A DNA stretch of 19,747 nucleotides from a bacterium MnTg04 (GTDB lineage Bacteria > Pseudomonadota > Gammaproteobacteria > Steroidobacterales > MnTg04): contig BFAU01000074.1 of assembly GCA_008975185.1 (NCBI GenBank), positions 1-19,747 of the forward strand. Direction: 5' to 3'. Positions within the stretch are counted from its first letter, which is position 1. Every line of letters begins with the position of its first letter. A program made the translations under genes and the position numbers. This document shows positions 1 through 7,404 of this stretch, in pieces. The notes beneath the pieces are model-generated. The model ran no database searches and was not told the origin of the DNA. It saw nothing but the letters and a program-made list of their open reading frames with translations.

Positions 1-657
1 AGTTTCCTGCCGCTCAGCACCTACCGCCAGTATCCGCCGGAGGAAATGCTGGCACGGGCAAAGGAGTTTACCGAGGATTTGCAACGCCGGCGCACCGTTC
101 GTGATTTTTCCGACCGGCCACTGCCGCCGGGAGTGATCGAGCATTGCCTGCAGGCGGCGCTCAGCGCGCCCAGCGGCGCCAATATGCAGCCGTGGCATTT
201 CGCGGTCGTGCGCGACCCCGGGATCAAGCGCCGCATTCGTCGGGCGGCGGAGCTCGAGGAAAAAGAGTTCTATGCGCACCGGGCATCGGCCGAGTGGCTG
301 GAAGCGTTGCGGCCATTGGGTACCGATGAGCATAAGCCTTTCCTCGAAGCTGCGCCCTGCCTGATCGCTGTTTTTGTTCAGAAATTCGGCCTGTTGCCCG
401 ATGGACGGAAATTCAAACACTACTACCCGACCGAATCGGTCGGTCTGGCGACCGGGATGCTGATCGCCGCGCTGCACCGTGCGGGTCTCGCCTCGCTTAC
501 GCACACGCCGAGTCCGATGAAGTTTCTCAACACGATCCTGGGGCGCCCGAAGCACGAGAGGCCTTTCTTGCTGATCGTTGCCGGTTACCCCAGCGACGAC
601 GCGCAGGTCCCGGATATCCGGCGGCGCGAATTGGCGGACAGTGTCAGTAATTTTTGA
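1..657 (+). CDS. Nitroreductase family protein (5' partial)
   Basis: FMN-dependent nitroreductase-fold oxidoreductase; the physiological substrate cannot be told. The frame is open back to base 1 and the residues before the first in-frame ATG (base 46) look like the family's usual N-terminal lead-in (PLSTYRQYPPEEM), so the true start lies upstream of the window. Visible family features are the RRRTVRDFSDRP segment that contacts FMN phosphate, SGANMQPWHF, a KHYYPTESVGLATGMLIAALH helix, and a C-terminal LTHTPSPMKFL...ERPFLLIVAGYP block. This long-form subgroup resembles the iodotyrosine-deiodinase-like branch of the family. It ends at TGA 655–657 and converges on the GST gene 30 bases away, with no clear intrinsic terminator between them. 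The family call is firm; the reaction is not. Confidence 0.9.
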   Translation, partial: SFLPLSTYRQYPPEEMLARAKEFTEDLQRRRTVRDFSDRPLPPGVIEHCLQAALSAPSGANMQPWHFAVVRDPGIKRRIRRAAELEEKEFYAHRASAEWLEALRPLGTDEHKPFLEAAPCLIAVFVQKFGLLPDGRKFKHYYPTESVGLATGMLIAALHRAGLASLTHTPSPMKFLNTILGRPKHERPFLLIVAGYPSDDAQVPDIRRRELADSVSNF

Positions 658-687
658 GTGCCAGCCTGTCGCCAGGGCGGCGCTCGC

Positions 688-1365
688 TTAGCGAACCAGC
701 ATTTTTTGCGCTTCGTGGATAAATTCCTCTTTCTTTTCACCCTCGGGTTGTCTCGGCGGCGTCGGTATGGCCATCCCGCGGATGACCGCCGGGCGGGAGC
801 CGACTTTTTCGAGCCAGGCCTGCAAATGATCGAGGCCTTCTATACTGAGGCCTGACCAGTCATAAGTGGATACCCAAGGGTAGGTGGCGATGTCGGCTAT
901 CGAGTAGTCGCCAGCCAGGTACTGAGCTGTCGACAGCCGATGGTCCAGGACCTCGAACAGCCGCCTGCATTCTGCCTGGTACCGGTCGATCGCATAGTCG
1001 ATTTTTTCGCTTGCGTATCGATAGAAGACATTGGCCTGGCCCATCATGGGTCCGATGCCGCCCATCTGGAACATCAGCCACTGCAAGACGACGGATTCCG
1101 CCTTTTTGTCCTGCGGCAGCAGCATTCCGGATTTCTCCGCCAGGTAGATCAGGATGGCTCCGGATTCGAAAACCACGAAATCCTTTTCGTCATGATCGAC
1201 TATGGTTGGAATACGGCCGTTCGGGTTGATTGCCAGGTAATCCGGTTGTTTTTGCTCCAGCTCGCCCAGCCGCAATTCCCTGACCGTATAGGCCAGGCCG
1301 GTTTCTTCGAGCATCACCGAGATTTTCCGCCCGTTTGGCGTTCCTGCTGTAAAAAGCTCAATCAT
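688..1365 (-). CDS. Glutathione S-transferase, Nu-class (YfcG/YghU-like)
   Basis: Cytosolic thiol-disulfide or glutathione-dependent enzyme of 225 residues, the usual length. The N-terminal thioredoxin-fold domain (about 1–85) carries TPNG at residues 9–12, the Thr/Asn signature of Nu-class enzymes in place of a catalytic Tyr or Ser. It also has the cis-Pro loop NGRIP at 49–53 and the glutathione gamma-Glu-binding ESG at 67–69. The all-helical C-terminal domain includes QWLMFQMGGIGPMMGQ (about 95–110) and the N-capping segment YSIADIATYPW. Nu-class enzymes of E. coli act as disulfide-bond reductases rather than classical transferases; that role is inferred here. It is convergent with the nitroreductase gene and divergent from the unassigned gene at 1473, with 107 bases between the two starts. 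A weak purine-rich ribosome site (AAGAG) precedes the ATG. Confidence 0.92.
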   Translation of the reverse strand: MIELFTAGTPNGRKISVMLEETGLAYTVRELRLGELEQKQPDYLAINPNGRIPTIVDHDEKDFVVFESGAILIYLAEKSGMLLPQDKKAESVVLQWLMFQMGGIGPMMGQANVFYRYASEKIDYAIDRYQAECRRLFEVLDHRLSTAQYLAGDYSIADIATYPWVSTYDWSGLSIEGLDHLQAWLEKVGSRPAVIRGMAIPTPPRQPEGEKKEEFIHEAQKMLVR

Positions 1366-1472
1366 TTTTCGCTCTTTCTCCCCTGCGTAACTGGTGGCAT
1401 CCGTCAGAATCTGCGACCTGTGTGAAGGGCAGACTATGGCACATTAGCAGCGAGCACAGGGGTCGGTGAGCC

Positions 1473-2762
1473 ATGGATGGCACAAGTGAAACGAGCGACG
1501 TTGATCGGCAAACAGACCAGGTAACGGACGCGGGCCGGTATCTGACCGGACATCACCGGCCCTCCCTGGGAGCAAAGGTGCTGAGGCTGCCGCCGGGCAT
1601 GCAGGCCGCCGACGGCTTTGCGATCCGGCTACGGCCCGGGCAACCGGGGTCGGTAGAGAAAACCACGCGGCGTATCGCCCCTTTGCTTGCCGCCGGCAAG
1701 AAAGTAACGCTGGATTTATCCTCGTTGCCGTCATCGTCAACGGGTCGCGGGTCTGCCCGAAGCGGCCTGGTTGAGCCACTGCTTTCGATTTCTCAGGCGC
1801 TGGCGGCCCGTGGCCTGAGCCTGGCATCGGCGTCGATCGTCGTATCGAGCGATCACCCGGATACACCTTTGCTGGCCGCCCGAATGGATCTGGACCCACG
1901 TAAGCTGGTGATTCGAATTAGCGACGAGTTTCTGCGCGCGGTGCAGTTCGACCACAAGCCGGCAACGCACCGAAGCGGACCCGTTGGCGCGGCCGGGACA
2001 CCAACACCGCGCCAGATGTGGTGGGCGTGGCTGGAGCAAGCCGAAGGGAAAGCCGGCCCTGGCCTGTTTATCGATCACGATGGCCGGAGCCCGCCGGACC
2101 TGGATGCGCGGTGTTTTGCCGGCGTAGCCTGGCCGCTACTGCTAAAAGCGCCTGACTACGGCGCGCAAATTGTGCTGGAACTGGATCTTGCGGCGCTGAG
2201 TATGCCTCAGCTCTGGCGGCCCGGTTGCCTGTGCCACGATCTGGTCAGAGCGGTGGACAGGTGGCTGGCAACCACCCGCTGGCCATCTGCATCCATCGCA
2301 TTACACGCCCAACATGAGCGGCGGGCTGTACTGTGGCTCAGAGGATTGCTGCCATTGTCGCGGCGGCTATCTCGTTCCCCGGCAGTTGCCTGCGACCGCC
2401 TGAGAGAGATTATCGAAGCGTTTCGGCGCAGCCTGATGCTGGCATCCAGGCGGTATTTCCTGGAGAAAGCGGGTCGGCGCCGGGCGCCTGGCTGGGTTGC
2501 CGAAATCCATTGTCCCGATCTCCGGCACCAGTTTTCATCGAGGCTCGATCTGTCGGGAACCCGCCCCGGCTTCAGTCTGGCGATATCACCGTGGGATCTG
2601 ATACCGGACGAGCCTGGCTTGCGCACAGCGTCGGACACTTGCCTGTTTCCAATGCTGAGCAGGGCCGATTTGGTGATCTGGCAAATACCCGCTCGGTTCA
2701 GCATGCGCAAAGAACGCCTTGATTGCCTGTTTCGCATGGCCTGGGCGGCAAAAAAACGGTGA
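1473..2762 (+). CDS. Unassigned 429-residue protein with apparent internal duplication
   Basis: I do not recognise a family. The protein is Arg/Ala/Leu-rich, soluble-looking, with no signal peptide or membrane segment and a polar, probably disordered N-terminus (residues 1–30). Two stretches look related: residues about 48–140 and 196–292. Both run from a GxxI strand through a PLL helix, a hydrophobic strand (KVTLDLSSL versus IVLELDLAAL), a long helix, and a second strand (ASASIVVSS versus PSASIALHA) ending in a Leu-rich segment. The last third (300–429) is basic, with a long Arg-rich helix and RADLVIWQIPARF near the end. The ATG at 1473 is preceded by an AGGGG-type ribosome site. The protein reads like real coding sequence, but coding status is less certain than for its neighbours because no homologue can be named and other frames are also open in this GC-rich DNA. 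Confidence 0.7.
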   Translation: MDGTSETSDVDRQTDQVTDAGRYLTGHHRPSLGAKVLRLPPGMQAADGFAIRLRPGQPGSVEKTTRRIAPLLAAGKKVTLDLSSLPSSSTGRGSARSGLVEPLLSISQALAARGLSLASASIVVSSDHPDTPLLAARMDLDPRKLVIRISDEFLRAVQFDHKPATHRSGPVGAAGTPTPRQMWWAWLEQAEGKAGPGLFIDHDGRSPPDLDARCFAGVAWPLLLKAPDYGAQIVLELDLAALSMPQLWRPGCLCHDLVRAVDRWLATTRWPSASIALHAQHERRAVLWLRGLLPLSRRLSRSPAVACDRLREIIEAFRRSLMLASRRYFLEKAGRRRAPGWVAEIHCPDLRHQFSSRLDLSGTRPGFSLAISPWDLIPDEPGLRTASDTCLFPMLSRADLVIWQIPARFSMRKERLDCLFRMAWAAKKR

Positions 2763-2838
2763 AACCGCAAACGACTTCATACCCCGCTGTTTGCCAGACA
2801 AAGACTGTGGTTCGGGCGGGAATTCGACTTTGCACGTA

Positions 2839-2868
2839 TTGGCAAGTTCGCGCCGGGCGTGATATACG
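2839..2868 (+). promoter_or_regulatory. Candidate sigma-70 promoter upstream of the permease
   Basis: TTGGCA (2839–2844) and TATACG (2863–2868) are separated by 18 bases and match the consensus at 5 of 6 and 4 of 6 positions. They lie in the 206-base gap between the unassigned gene and the permease. Transcription would begin near 2875. This is a pattern match only. Confidence 0.35.
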
Positions 2869-2880
2869 GTCTTACAAGCT

Positions 2881-2904
2881 CCCGGACCTGTTCCGGGTGT
2901 TTTT
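2881..2904 (+). terminator. Short hairpin followed by a T-run, possible terminator
   Basis: CCCGGA (2881–2886) and TCCGGG (2892–2897) form a perfect 6-bp stem with a 5-base loop, followed by TGTTTTT to 2904. It sits 118 bases after the stop of the unassigned gene and could end its transcript. The stem is short, so efficiency is uncertain. If the promoter at 2839–2868 is real, the same hairpin would form at the very 5' end of the permease mRNA. Confidence 0.45.
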
Positions 2905-2956
2905 CCCCTGCCTGGAAGGCCGCACAGCATCGCGCGGGGCCGGTTGGCAGAAACCC

Positions 2957-2962
2957 AAGGAG
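2957..2962 (+). promoter_or_regulatory. Ribosome binding site that fixes the TTG start of the permease
   Basis: AAGGAG lies 6 bases before TTG at 2969. No comparable site precedes the other in-frame start codons upstream, and residues read from 2723 to 2968 are not typical of the family. Confidence 0.75.
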
Positions 2963-2968
2963 TGTCAT

Positions 2969-4801
2969 TTGCCCCAATTGCCTGACGCACATGGTATCGC
3001 CGCCCTGGCGCTGACTCTGCTGGCACTTTTCCTGTTTACCCGGGATCGTATCCCGCTGGAAACGTCCAGCCTGGTGGTCCTGGCAACATTGGTTTTCGGT
3101 TCCTGGGTTTTTCCTTATCAAAGCAGCGATGGCGTGGTCTCGCCGGCCGATTTTTTTTCGGCATTTGGCAACGAGTCCTTGATCACGATCTGCGCTTTGA
3201 TGGTGGCGGCCAAAGGACTGGAGACGACAGGAGCGTTGCAGCCCCTGGTGCGGCTCGCTTCATCGGGCTGGTCCAAACACCCGCGGTTTTCCATGTTGAT
3301 GACGATGCTGGTCGTTGGCGTACTCAGTGGCTTCCTGAACAACACGCCGATAGTAATCATGTTGTTACCCGTGCTGGTCAGTGTCGCGCTGCGTAGTGGA
3401 TCGTCCCCCACCGGCATGCTGATGCCGATGGGCTTTGCCGCGAGTATCGGCGGCATGGCGACCACGATCGGTACCTCGACCAATCTGCTGGTTGTCGGCA
3501 TCGCAAGGGATATGGGACTCTCGCAGATCGGCATGTTCGATTTTGCCCTGCCAGTCGCCATCGTCGGCGGTGTGGGCGTTCTTTTTCTCTGGCTGGTCGG
3601 GCCATATCTTTTGCCCAAGCGCAGGTCGGCATTAGCGGATATTACGCCACGGGTATTCAATGCATTGCTGCATGTGGATACGGGCAGCACCGCTGCCGGA
3701 AAAACTTTGTCCGAAGTGCTGGCAATGACCAACAACCGGATGCGAGTTGAACGAATTCAGCGTGGCGAAAACCTGTCGGTTACCCGGTTGCCATCGGCAA
3801 CCATAACCGCTGGTGATCGTCTTTTTGTCAAGGATACGCCGGAGCGGTTGAAAGAGTTTGAACACATACTCGGCGCGCGATTGTATAACGTGACCGACCT
3901 GCATCATCCGGTCAGCGAACAATTCCCGCTCAGCGCCGGCGATCAGCAACTGGCCGAGGTCGTGGTAACCCGCGGGTCGCCATTGCATCACCGATCGCTA
4001 CGCCACACGCGGTTCGCGACGCGCTACCGTCTGCTGCCTCTCGCGATACACCGGGCCGGGTTGAATGTGGATCATGCCAGCGGCGAGTTGGCGGATGTCA
4101 GGCTGAGTTCCGGTGATGTTCTGCTGGTCCAGGGCAGCCGCGACAACGTCAATGAATTACGCAACAGCGGCGAGATGCTGGTGCTGGATGGGACGACTGA
4201 TTTGCCGCGCAAGGCCAGGTCAAATCGTGCGCTGTTCATCATGGCCGGGATCGTTGGTGCGGCGGCGACCGGGCTGTTGCCGATATCGGTCAGTAGTGTG
4301 GCGGGTGTTGCGCTGATGATCGTTACCGGTTGTCTGCGATGGGGTGATGTGGGTCAGTCGCTAAGCTCCCAGATTATCCTGGTCATCGTTGCCAGCCTGG
4401 GACTGGGTCTGGCGCTGACGGTGACCGGGGCCGCTGACTACCTGGCGCAGCTTTTTGTATTTTCAACCCGTGGCTTGCCGGTAGCAGGCGTGCTTAGCGC
4501 GCTGATACTGGCGATGGCGGTGGTAACGAATGTGGTCACCAATAATGCGGCCGCGGTAATCGGCGCACCGATTGCCATCAGTATCGCTACTCAACTGGGT
4601 GCGCCGGCAGCACCTTTCATACTGGCGGTTATCTTCGGCGCCAACATGAGTTTCGCCACACCCATGGGCTACACGACCAACCTGCTGGTGATGAGCGCCG
4701 GCGGTTACCGCTTTACGGATTTCCTGCGGCTTGGCGTACCGCTGACGTTGGTGATGTGGGTCGGATTTTCGCTCGTTTTGATGGTTCTTTATCAACTTTA
4801 A
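2969..4801 (+). CDS. SLC13/DASS-family permease with two RCK_C-like domains
   Basis: Inner-membrane anion transporter of the divalent anion:Na+ symporter type, probably for a dicarboxylate, sulfate or related anion; the substrate is not readable. From the TTG start it has 610 residues. The N-terminal membrane half (about 8–215) carries NNTP at 124–127 and GTSTN at 168–172. The C-terminal half (about 420–610) carries TNNAA at 524–528 and TPMGYTTN at 564–571. These are the paired re-entrant-hairpin motifs of the family's inverted repeat. Between them lie two cytosolic RCK_C/TrkA-C-like domains (about 228–303 and 325–410), usual in this bacterial subgroup and likely regulatory. The frame stays open upstream to a TTG at 2723, but that extension overlaps the preceding gene and lacks family character. 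A DUF4870 gene follows after 21 bases and is probably co-transcribed. Confidence 0.92.
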   Translation: MPQLPDAHGIAALALTLLALFLFTRDRIPLETSSLVVLATLVFGSWVFPYQSSDGVVSPADFFSAFGNESLITICALMVAAKGLETTGALQPLVRLASSGWSKHPRFSMLMTMLVVGVLSGFLNNTPIVIMLLPVLVSVALRSGSSPTGMLMPMGFAASIGGMATTIGTSTNLLVVGIARDMGLSQIGMFDFALPVAIVGGVGVLFLWLVGPYLLPKRRSALADITPRVFNALLHVDTGSTAAGKTLSEVLAMTNNRMRVERIQRGENLSVTRLPSATITAGDRLFVKDTPERLKEFEHILGARLYNVTDLHHPVSEQFPLSAGDQQLAEVVVTRGSPLHHRSLRHTRFATRYRLLPLAIHRAGLNVDHASGELADVRLSSGDVLLVQGSRDNVNELRNSGEMLVLDGTTDLPRKARSNRALFIMAGIVGAAATGLLPISVSSVAGVALMIVTGCLRWGDVGQSLSSQIILVIVASLGLGLALTVTGAADYLAQLFVFSTRGLPVAGVLSALILAMAVVTNVVTNNAAAVIGAPIAISIATQLGAPAAPFILAVIFGANMSFATPMGYTTNLLVMSAGGYRFTDFLRLGVPLTLVMWVGFSLVLMVLYQL

Positions 4802-4822
4802 GCGTCTGCGCGGGAGGCAAAA

Positions 4823-5185
4823 ATGAACGAGATGAGCAACGGCGCGATGAGTTCTGACGAGCGGATGTGGGGCATGCTTTGCCATTTGAGCGCATTGACC
4901 GGGTTCTTTTCCGGCATCGGCTTTATTCTTGGGCCGCTGATCGTCTGGCTGCTGAAAAAAGACCAGTACAGCTTTGTCGATGAGCAGGGTAAAGAAGCAC
5001 TGAACTTCCAGATCACGATGTTTATAGCAGCTGCGGTCTGCTTGCTCCTGGTGATGCTTCTAATCGGTGTCTTGCTGCTCTGGATACTGGGAGTCGTCAA
5101 CCTCGTGATGATTGTCATCGCTGTCTTTAACGCCAATAGTGGCATCCACTTCGAGTATCCGTTTTCTTTGCGGCTGATCAAGTGA
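4823..5185 (+). CDS. DUF4870 (Tic20-like) small membrane protein
   Basis: A 120-residue inner-membrane protein of unknown function. Hydrophobic segments lie at about residues 18–44, 64–86 and 84–103, the last two nearly continuous. The conserved DUF4870 signature, a charged stretch running into EQGKEALNFQ just before the second membrane segment, is present at 54–63. The N-terminal SSDERMWGMLCHLSAL is also typical. A good ribosome site (GGAGG, 4812–4816) stands 6 bases before the ATG. The 21-base gap after the permease suggests one transcript. The trp promoter starts 25 bases after its stop, with no terminator visible between, so read-through into the trp leader is possible. Confidence 0.88.
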   Translation: MNEMSNGAMSSDERMWGMLCHLSALTGFFSGIGFILGPLIVWLLKKDQYSFVDEQGKEALNFQITMFIAAAVCLLLVMLLIGVLLLWILGVVNLVMIVIAVFNANSGIHFEYPFSLRLIK

Positions 5186-5209
5186 ACGGATAAAGTGCGA
5201 TAAAATTTG

Positions 5210-5239
5210 TTGACTAATCGGCAAAATGCCTGCTTTAAT
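5210..5239 (+). promoter_or_regulatory. Predicted trp operon promoter
   Basis: TTGACT (5210–5215) and TTTAAT (5234–5239) are separated by 18 bases, each matching the sigma-70 consensus at 5 of 6 positions. It is the best promoter-like pair before the leader peptide. Transcription is expected to begin near 5246, at or next to the first AUG of the leader. I see no convincing TrpR operator. Confidence 0.6.
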
Positions 5240-5245
5240 GCCCGT

Positions 5246-5329
5246 ATGAAGTACGCAATGGCAAAAATTCCTGTCAGCCAGCAAAATCGCTGGTGGTGGC
5301 TGGTATCCCAGGGGGGGATGCTGGTCTAG
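5246..5329 (+). CDS. trpL: Trp operon leader peptide with three Trp codons
   Basis: A 27-codon open frame from ATG 5246 to TAG 5327, containing three consecutive TGG codons at 5291–5299 (…QQNRWWWLVSQ…). This position, size and Trp run are diagnostic of a ribosome-sensing attenuator leader: scarce charged tRNA-Trp stalls the ribosome on the Trp codons and changes folding of the RNA behind it. A second in-frame ATG at 5258 would give 23 residues. It has a weak GAAG 6 bases upstream, while the first ATG has no ribosome site. Which start is used is open. Confidence 0.9.
   Translation: MKYAMAKIPVSQQNRWWWLVSQGGMLV
5298..5326 (+). promoter_or_regulatory. Pause (1:2) hairpin of the trp attenuator
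   Basis: Bases 5300–5309 pair fully with 5315–5324 around a 5-base loop (10 bp, three G–U). Two more pairs are possible outward (5298–5299 with 5325–5326). The hairpin begins directly after the Trp codons, so a ribosome stalled there would melt it. That would free the G-run at 5311–5317 to pair with the C-rich 5' arm of the terminator (5356–5363, one mismatch) as an antiterminator. The pairing is seen; the switching is inferred from known trp leaders. Confidence 0.7.
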
Positions 5330-5352
5330 CCACGCGTACATGAGCTAATCAG

Positions 5353-5385
5353 AAACCCGCCCTTGATACAGGGGCGGGTTTTTTT
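5353..5385 (+). terminator. Trp attenuator intrinsic terminator
   Basis: AAACCCGCCC (5353–5362) and GGGCGGGTTT (5372–5381) form a perfect 10-bp stem with a 9-base loop; the run of seven T extends to 5385. It lies between leader peptide and trpE, so it would stop transcription when tryptophan is plentiful. A TTG within the loop is in frame with trpE but is not a plausible start. Confidence 0.93.
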
Positions 5386-5428
5386 ATGGCCGGTCCCTGC
5401 TCACAAGAGCAACAATGCAGAGGATCCG

Positions 5429-6811
5429 ATGCAACAACATTTCGATATCGTCGCCGACCTGGATACACCGGTATCGGCGTACCTGAAGCTAAAGCCATTG
5501 ATGCCGCGTTTCCTGCTGGAAAGCGTGGAACGTGGCAAGCATGTCGGCCGTTATTCCTTCCTCGGATTTGGCAAGACCCGCGAATTTCGTCTCGATGCGA
5601 GCGGGCGGAGCGTAAACGGACTCGAACTCCCGGCCGGGCCGGATCCGGGCCGATTGCTGGATGCTTTTCGCGGAGCGCTGGCGGACGCACCGAAACTGTA
5701 CCCGGAGATACCCGAGTTGCCTTTTGATGGTGGCCTGGTCGGGGTCTCGGCCTATGATCTGATTCGCAATTTCGAAAGCCTTCCCGATGGCGGGCCAGCA
5801 AGCTGCTGTCCGCGAGCCTTGTACCTGGCGACTGACTCCTTGCTGGTGTTCGACCACCTGACCCGCCGCGCGGCACTCCTCCACAGCGGAGATGAAATCG
5901 GACGCAACCAGCTCAGACGCCAGGTTCTCCAACTCCTGGCCGGGCCGATCGCGAAACCGCGAACGGGCAATGGCACCGGCGCTACCGATGCAAGCATGCA
6001 ACGCGATGAGTTCATGCATGCCGTCAAACTGACGAAGCGGCACATCATGGATGGCGATGTCTATCAACTGGTGTTGTCGGTGCAATTCGGTGGCCGCACT
6101 GGCTTGTCCCCGTTTACCTGCTACCGCGCCCTCCGCCTGATCAACCCGTCGCCATACATGTATTTTCTGGACCTGGGAGACATGGCGGTCGCCGGCTCAT
6201 CGCCCGAGGCGCTGGTCCGTAAACACGGGCGACAGGCGACTCTTCGGCCGATTGCCGGTACCCGTCCCCGGCATGCGCTGGCGGCAACCGATCTTGCGCT
6301 GGAGCGCGAGTTGCTCGCCGACCCTAAAGAATCTGCCGAGCACATAATGCTGGTGGACCTGGCTCGGAATGACCTGGGACGCGTGGCCGTTCCCGGTTCC
6401 ATAAAAGTCGATCCATTTCGATCGATCGAGCGCTACAGCCACGTCATGCACATGGTCAGCGGCGTCTGCGGTGAACTGGAGCAGGACAAGGATGCGTTCG
6501 ATCTTTTCGCCGCGGCTTTTCCAGCCGGAACCCTGGTAGGCGCGCCGAAAATCAGGGCCATGCAACTGATCGACCATTTTGAACCGGTCAACCGCAATCT
6601 TTATTCGGGGACCGTGGGGTACTTCAGCCACAACGGCGACATGGATCATGCAATCACGATCCGGACCCTGAGTTTCTTTGGCGACGAATTCCAGTACCAG
6701 GCGGGTGCGGGAATAGTCGCGGACTCTCAGCCGGCAGCAGAGTACGAGGAAGTCCTGGCCAAGAGCGCTGTACTGGGCCGTGCGCTTGAACTTGCCGGGG
6801 AGATCCGATGA
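5429..6811 (+). CDS. trpE: Anthranilate synthase component I
   Basis: Converts chorismate to anthranilate using ammonia delivered by TrpG; first committed step of tryptophan synthesis. From ATG 5429 it has 460 residues, slightly short for TrpE (about 490–520). The N-terminal regulatory domain keeps LLES at 29–32, the tryptophan feedback site. The chorismate-binding domain shows PIAGT at 274–278 (Ala, as in TrpE; PabB has a Lys there), DLARND at 310–315, FPAGTLVGAPK at 364–374 and GAGIVADS at 426–433. AGAGGA at about 5418–5424 stands just before this ATG, and the longer in-frame start would begin inside the terminator hairpin. Transcription is controlled by the attenuator upstream. The stop overlaps trpG by four bases (ATGA), implying coupled translation of the two subunits. 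Confidence 0.96.
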   Translation: MQQHFDIVADLDTPVSAYLKLKPLMPRFLLESVERGKHVGRYSFLGFGKTREFRLDASGRSVNGLELPAGPDPGRLLDAFRGALADAPKLYPEIPELPFDGGLVGVSAYDLIRNFESLPDGGPASCCPRALYLATDSLLVFDHLTRRAALLHSGDEIGRNQLRRQVLQLLAGPIAKPRTGNGTGATDASMQRDEFMHAVKLTKRHIMDGDVYQLVLSVQFGGRTGLSPFTCYRALRLINPSPYMYFLDLGDMAVAGSSPEALVRKHGRQATLRPIAGTRPRHALAATDLALERELLADPKESAEHIMLVDLARNDLGRVAVPGSIKVDPFRSIERYSHVMHMVSGVCGELEQDKDAFDLFAAAFPAGTLVGAPKIRAMQLIDHFEPVNRNLYSGTVGYFSHNGDMDHAITIRTLSFFGDEFQYQAGAGIVADSQPAAEYEEVLAKSAVLGRALELAGEIR

Positions 6812-7404
6812 ACGCCCATGTGCTGGTCATCGATAACTACGATTCGTTTACCTACAACCTGGTCCAGGCAATTCGCCAACTGCGGGCAAGCGTCAGCGTG
6901 TTTCGCAATGACCAGTTGACGGTAGAAGCAGCAGCGCGCCTCGACTTCAGCCACCTGTTGATCTCTCCGGGTCCGGGTCACCCGCGCGATGCCGGAGTCA
7001 GCATACCGCTTATTCGTGCGGTCGCCGGCAAAAAGCCGCTGCTTGGCGTATGCCTCGGCCACCAGGCCCTGGTCGAGGCGTTTGGCGGTCGTATCGAGCA
7101 CGCTCCCCGGGTCATGCACGGCAAAAGCTCGATGGTATACCACGATGGAGACGGATTGTTTGCCGATCTGCCGGCGCCATTTTCGGCGGGCCGTTATCAC
7201 TCGCTGTGTGCGGTGAAAGAGAAATTACCAAAGGGTTTCGAGTTAGGCGCCTGGACCAGCTCGGACGAAGTCATGGCTGTACGCCATCGGGAAATGAACC
7301 TGCATGGCGTGCAGTTCCATCCGGAGAGCGTGTTGACGCCCGACGGGCCGAAACTGATCGAGAATTTTTTGAAACTAACAGGAGGGCGGGAAGATGGACG
7401 ATGA
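6808..7404 (+). CDS. trpG: Anthranilate synthase component II (glutamine amidotransferase)
   Basis: Class I glutamine amidotransferase that hydrolyses glutamine and channels ammonia to TrpE. It has 198 residues, the normal length for a free-standing subunit. The catalytic triad is visible: nucleophile Cys82 in GVCLGHQ, His170 and Glu172 in GVQFHPES. The oxyanion-loop segment SPGPGHP is at 53–59, and the N-terminal IDNYDSFTYNL is typical of TrpG/PabA proteins. TrpG and PabA cannot be separated by sequence alone; position inside the trp operon decides, though it might also serve PabB. It overlaps trpE by four bases and trpD by eleven. Confidence 0.96.
   Translation: MNAHVLVIDNYDSFTYNLVQAIRQLRASVSVFRNDQLTVEAAARLDFSHLLISPGPGHPRDAGVSIPLIRAVAGKKPLLGVCLGHQALVEAFGGRIEHAPRVMHGKSSMVYHDGDGLFADLPAPFSAGRYHSLCAVKEKLPKGFELGAWTSSDEVMAVRHREMNLHGVQFHPESVLTPDGPKLIENFLKLTGGREDGR

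Noticed and set aside
658..720. Possible convergent terminator between nitroreductase and GST genes
   Set aside because: The CGCT/AGCG repeat is only 4 bp, and the T-run farther on is GST coding sequence.
2207..2770. Antisense 187-residue frame opposite the unassigned gene
   Set aside because: GC-rich DNA leaves antisense frames open; the reading is Arg/Ser-rich without a ribosome site or domain. The plus-strand frame is longer and better composed, though neither has a named homologue.
2723..2968. Upstream extension of the permease frame to 2723
   Set aside because: It overlaps the preceding gene and its residues have no membrane or family character; TTG 2969 has AAGGAG 6 bases upstream.
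5249..5258. Short match to the E. coli trp operator/start region (AGTACGCAA)
   Set aside because: Nine bases without the palindromic CTAG core of a TrpR site; taken as chance.
5363..5428. Longer trpE reading frame starting with TTG at 5363
   Set aside because: It would start inside the loop of the attenuator terminator and adds residues not found in TrpE; ATG 5429 has a nearby ribosome site.
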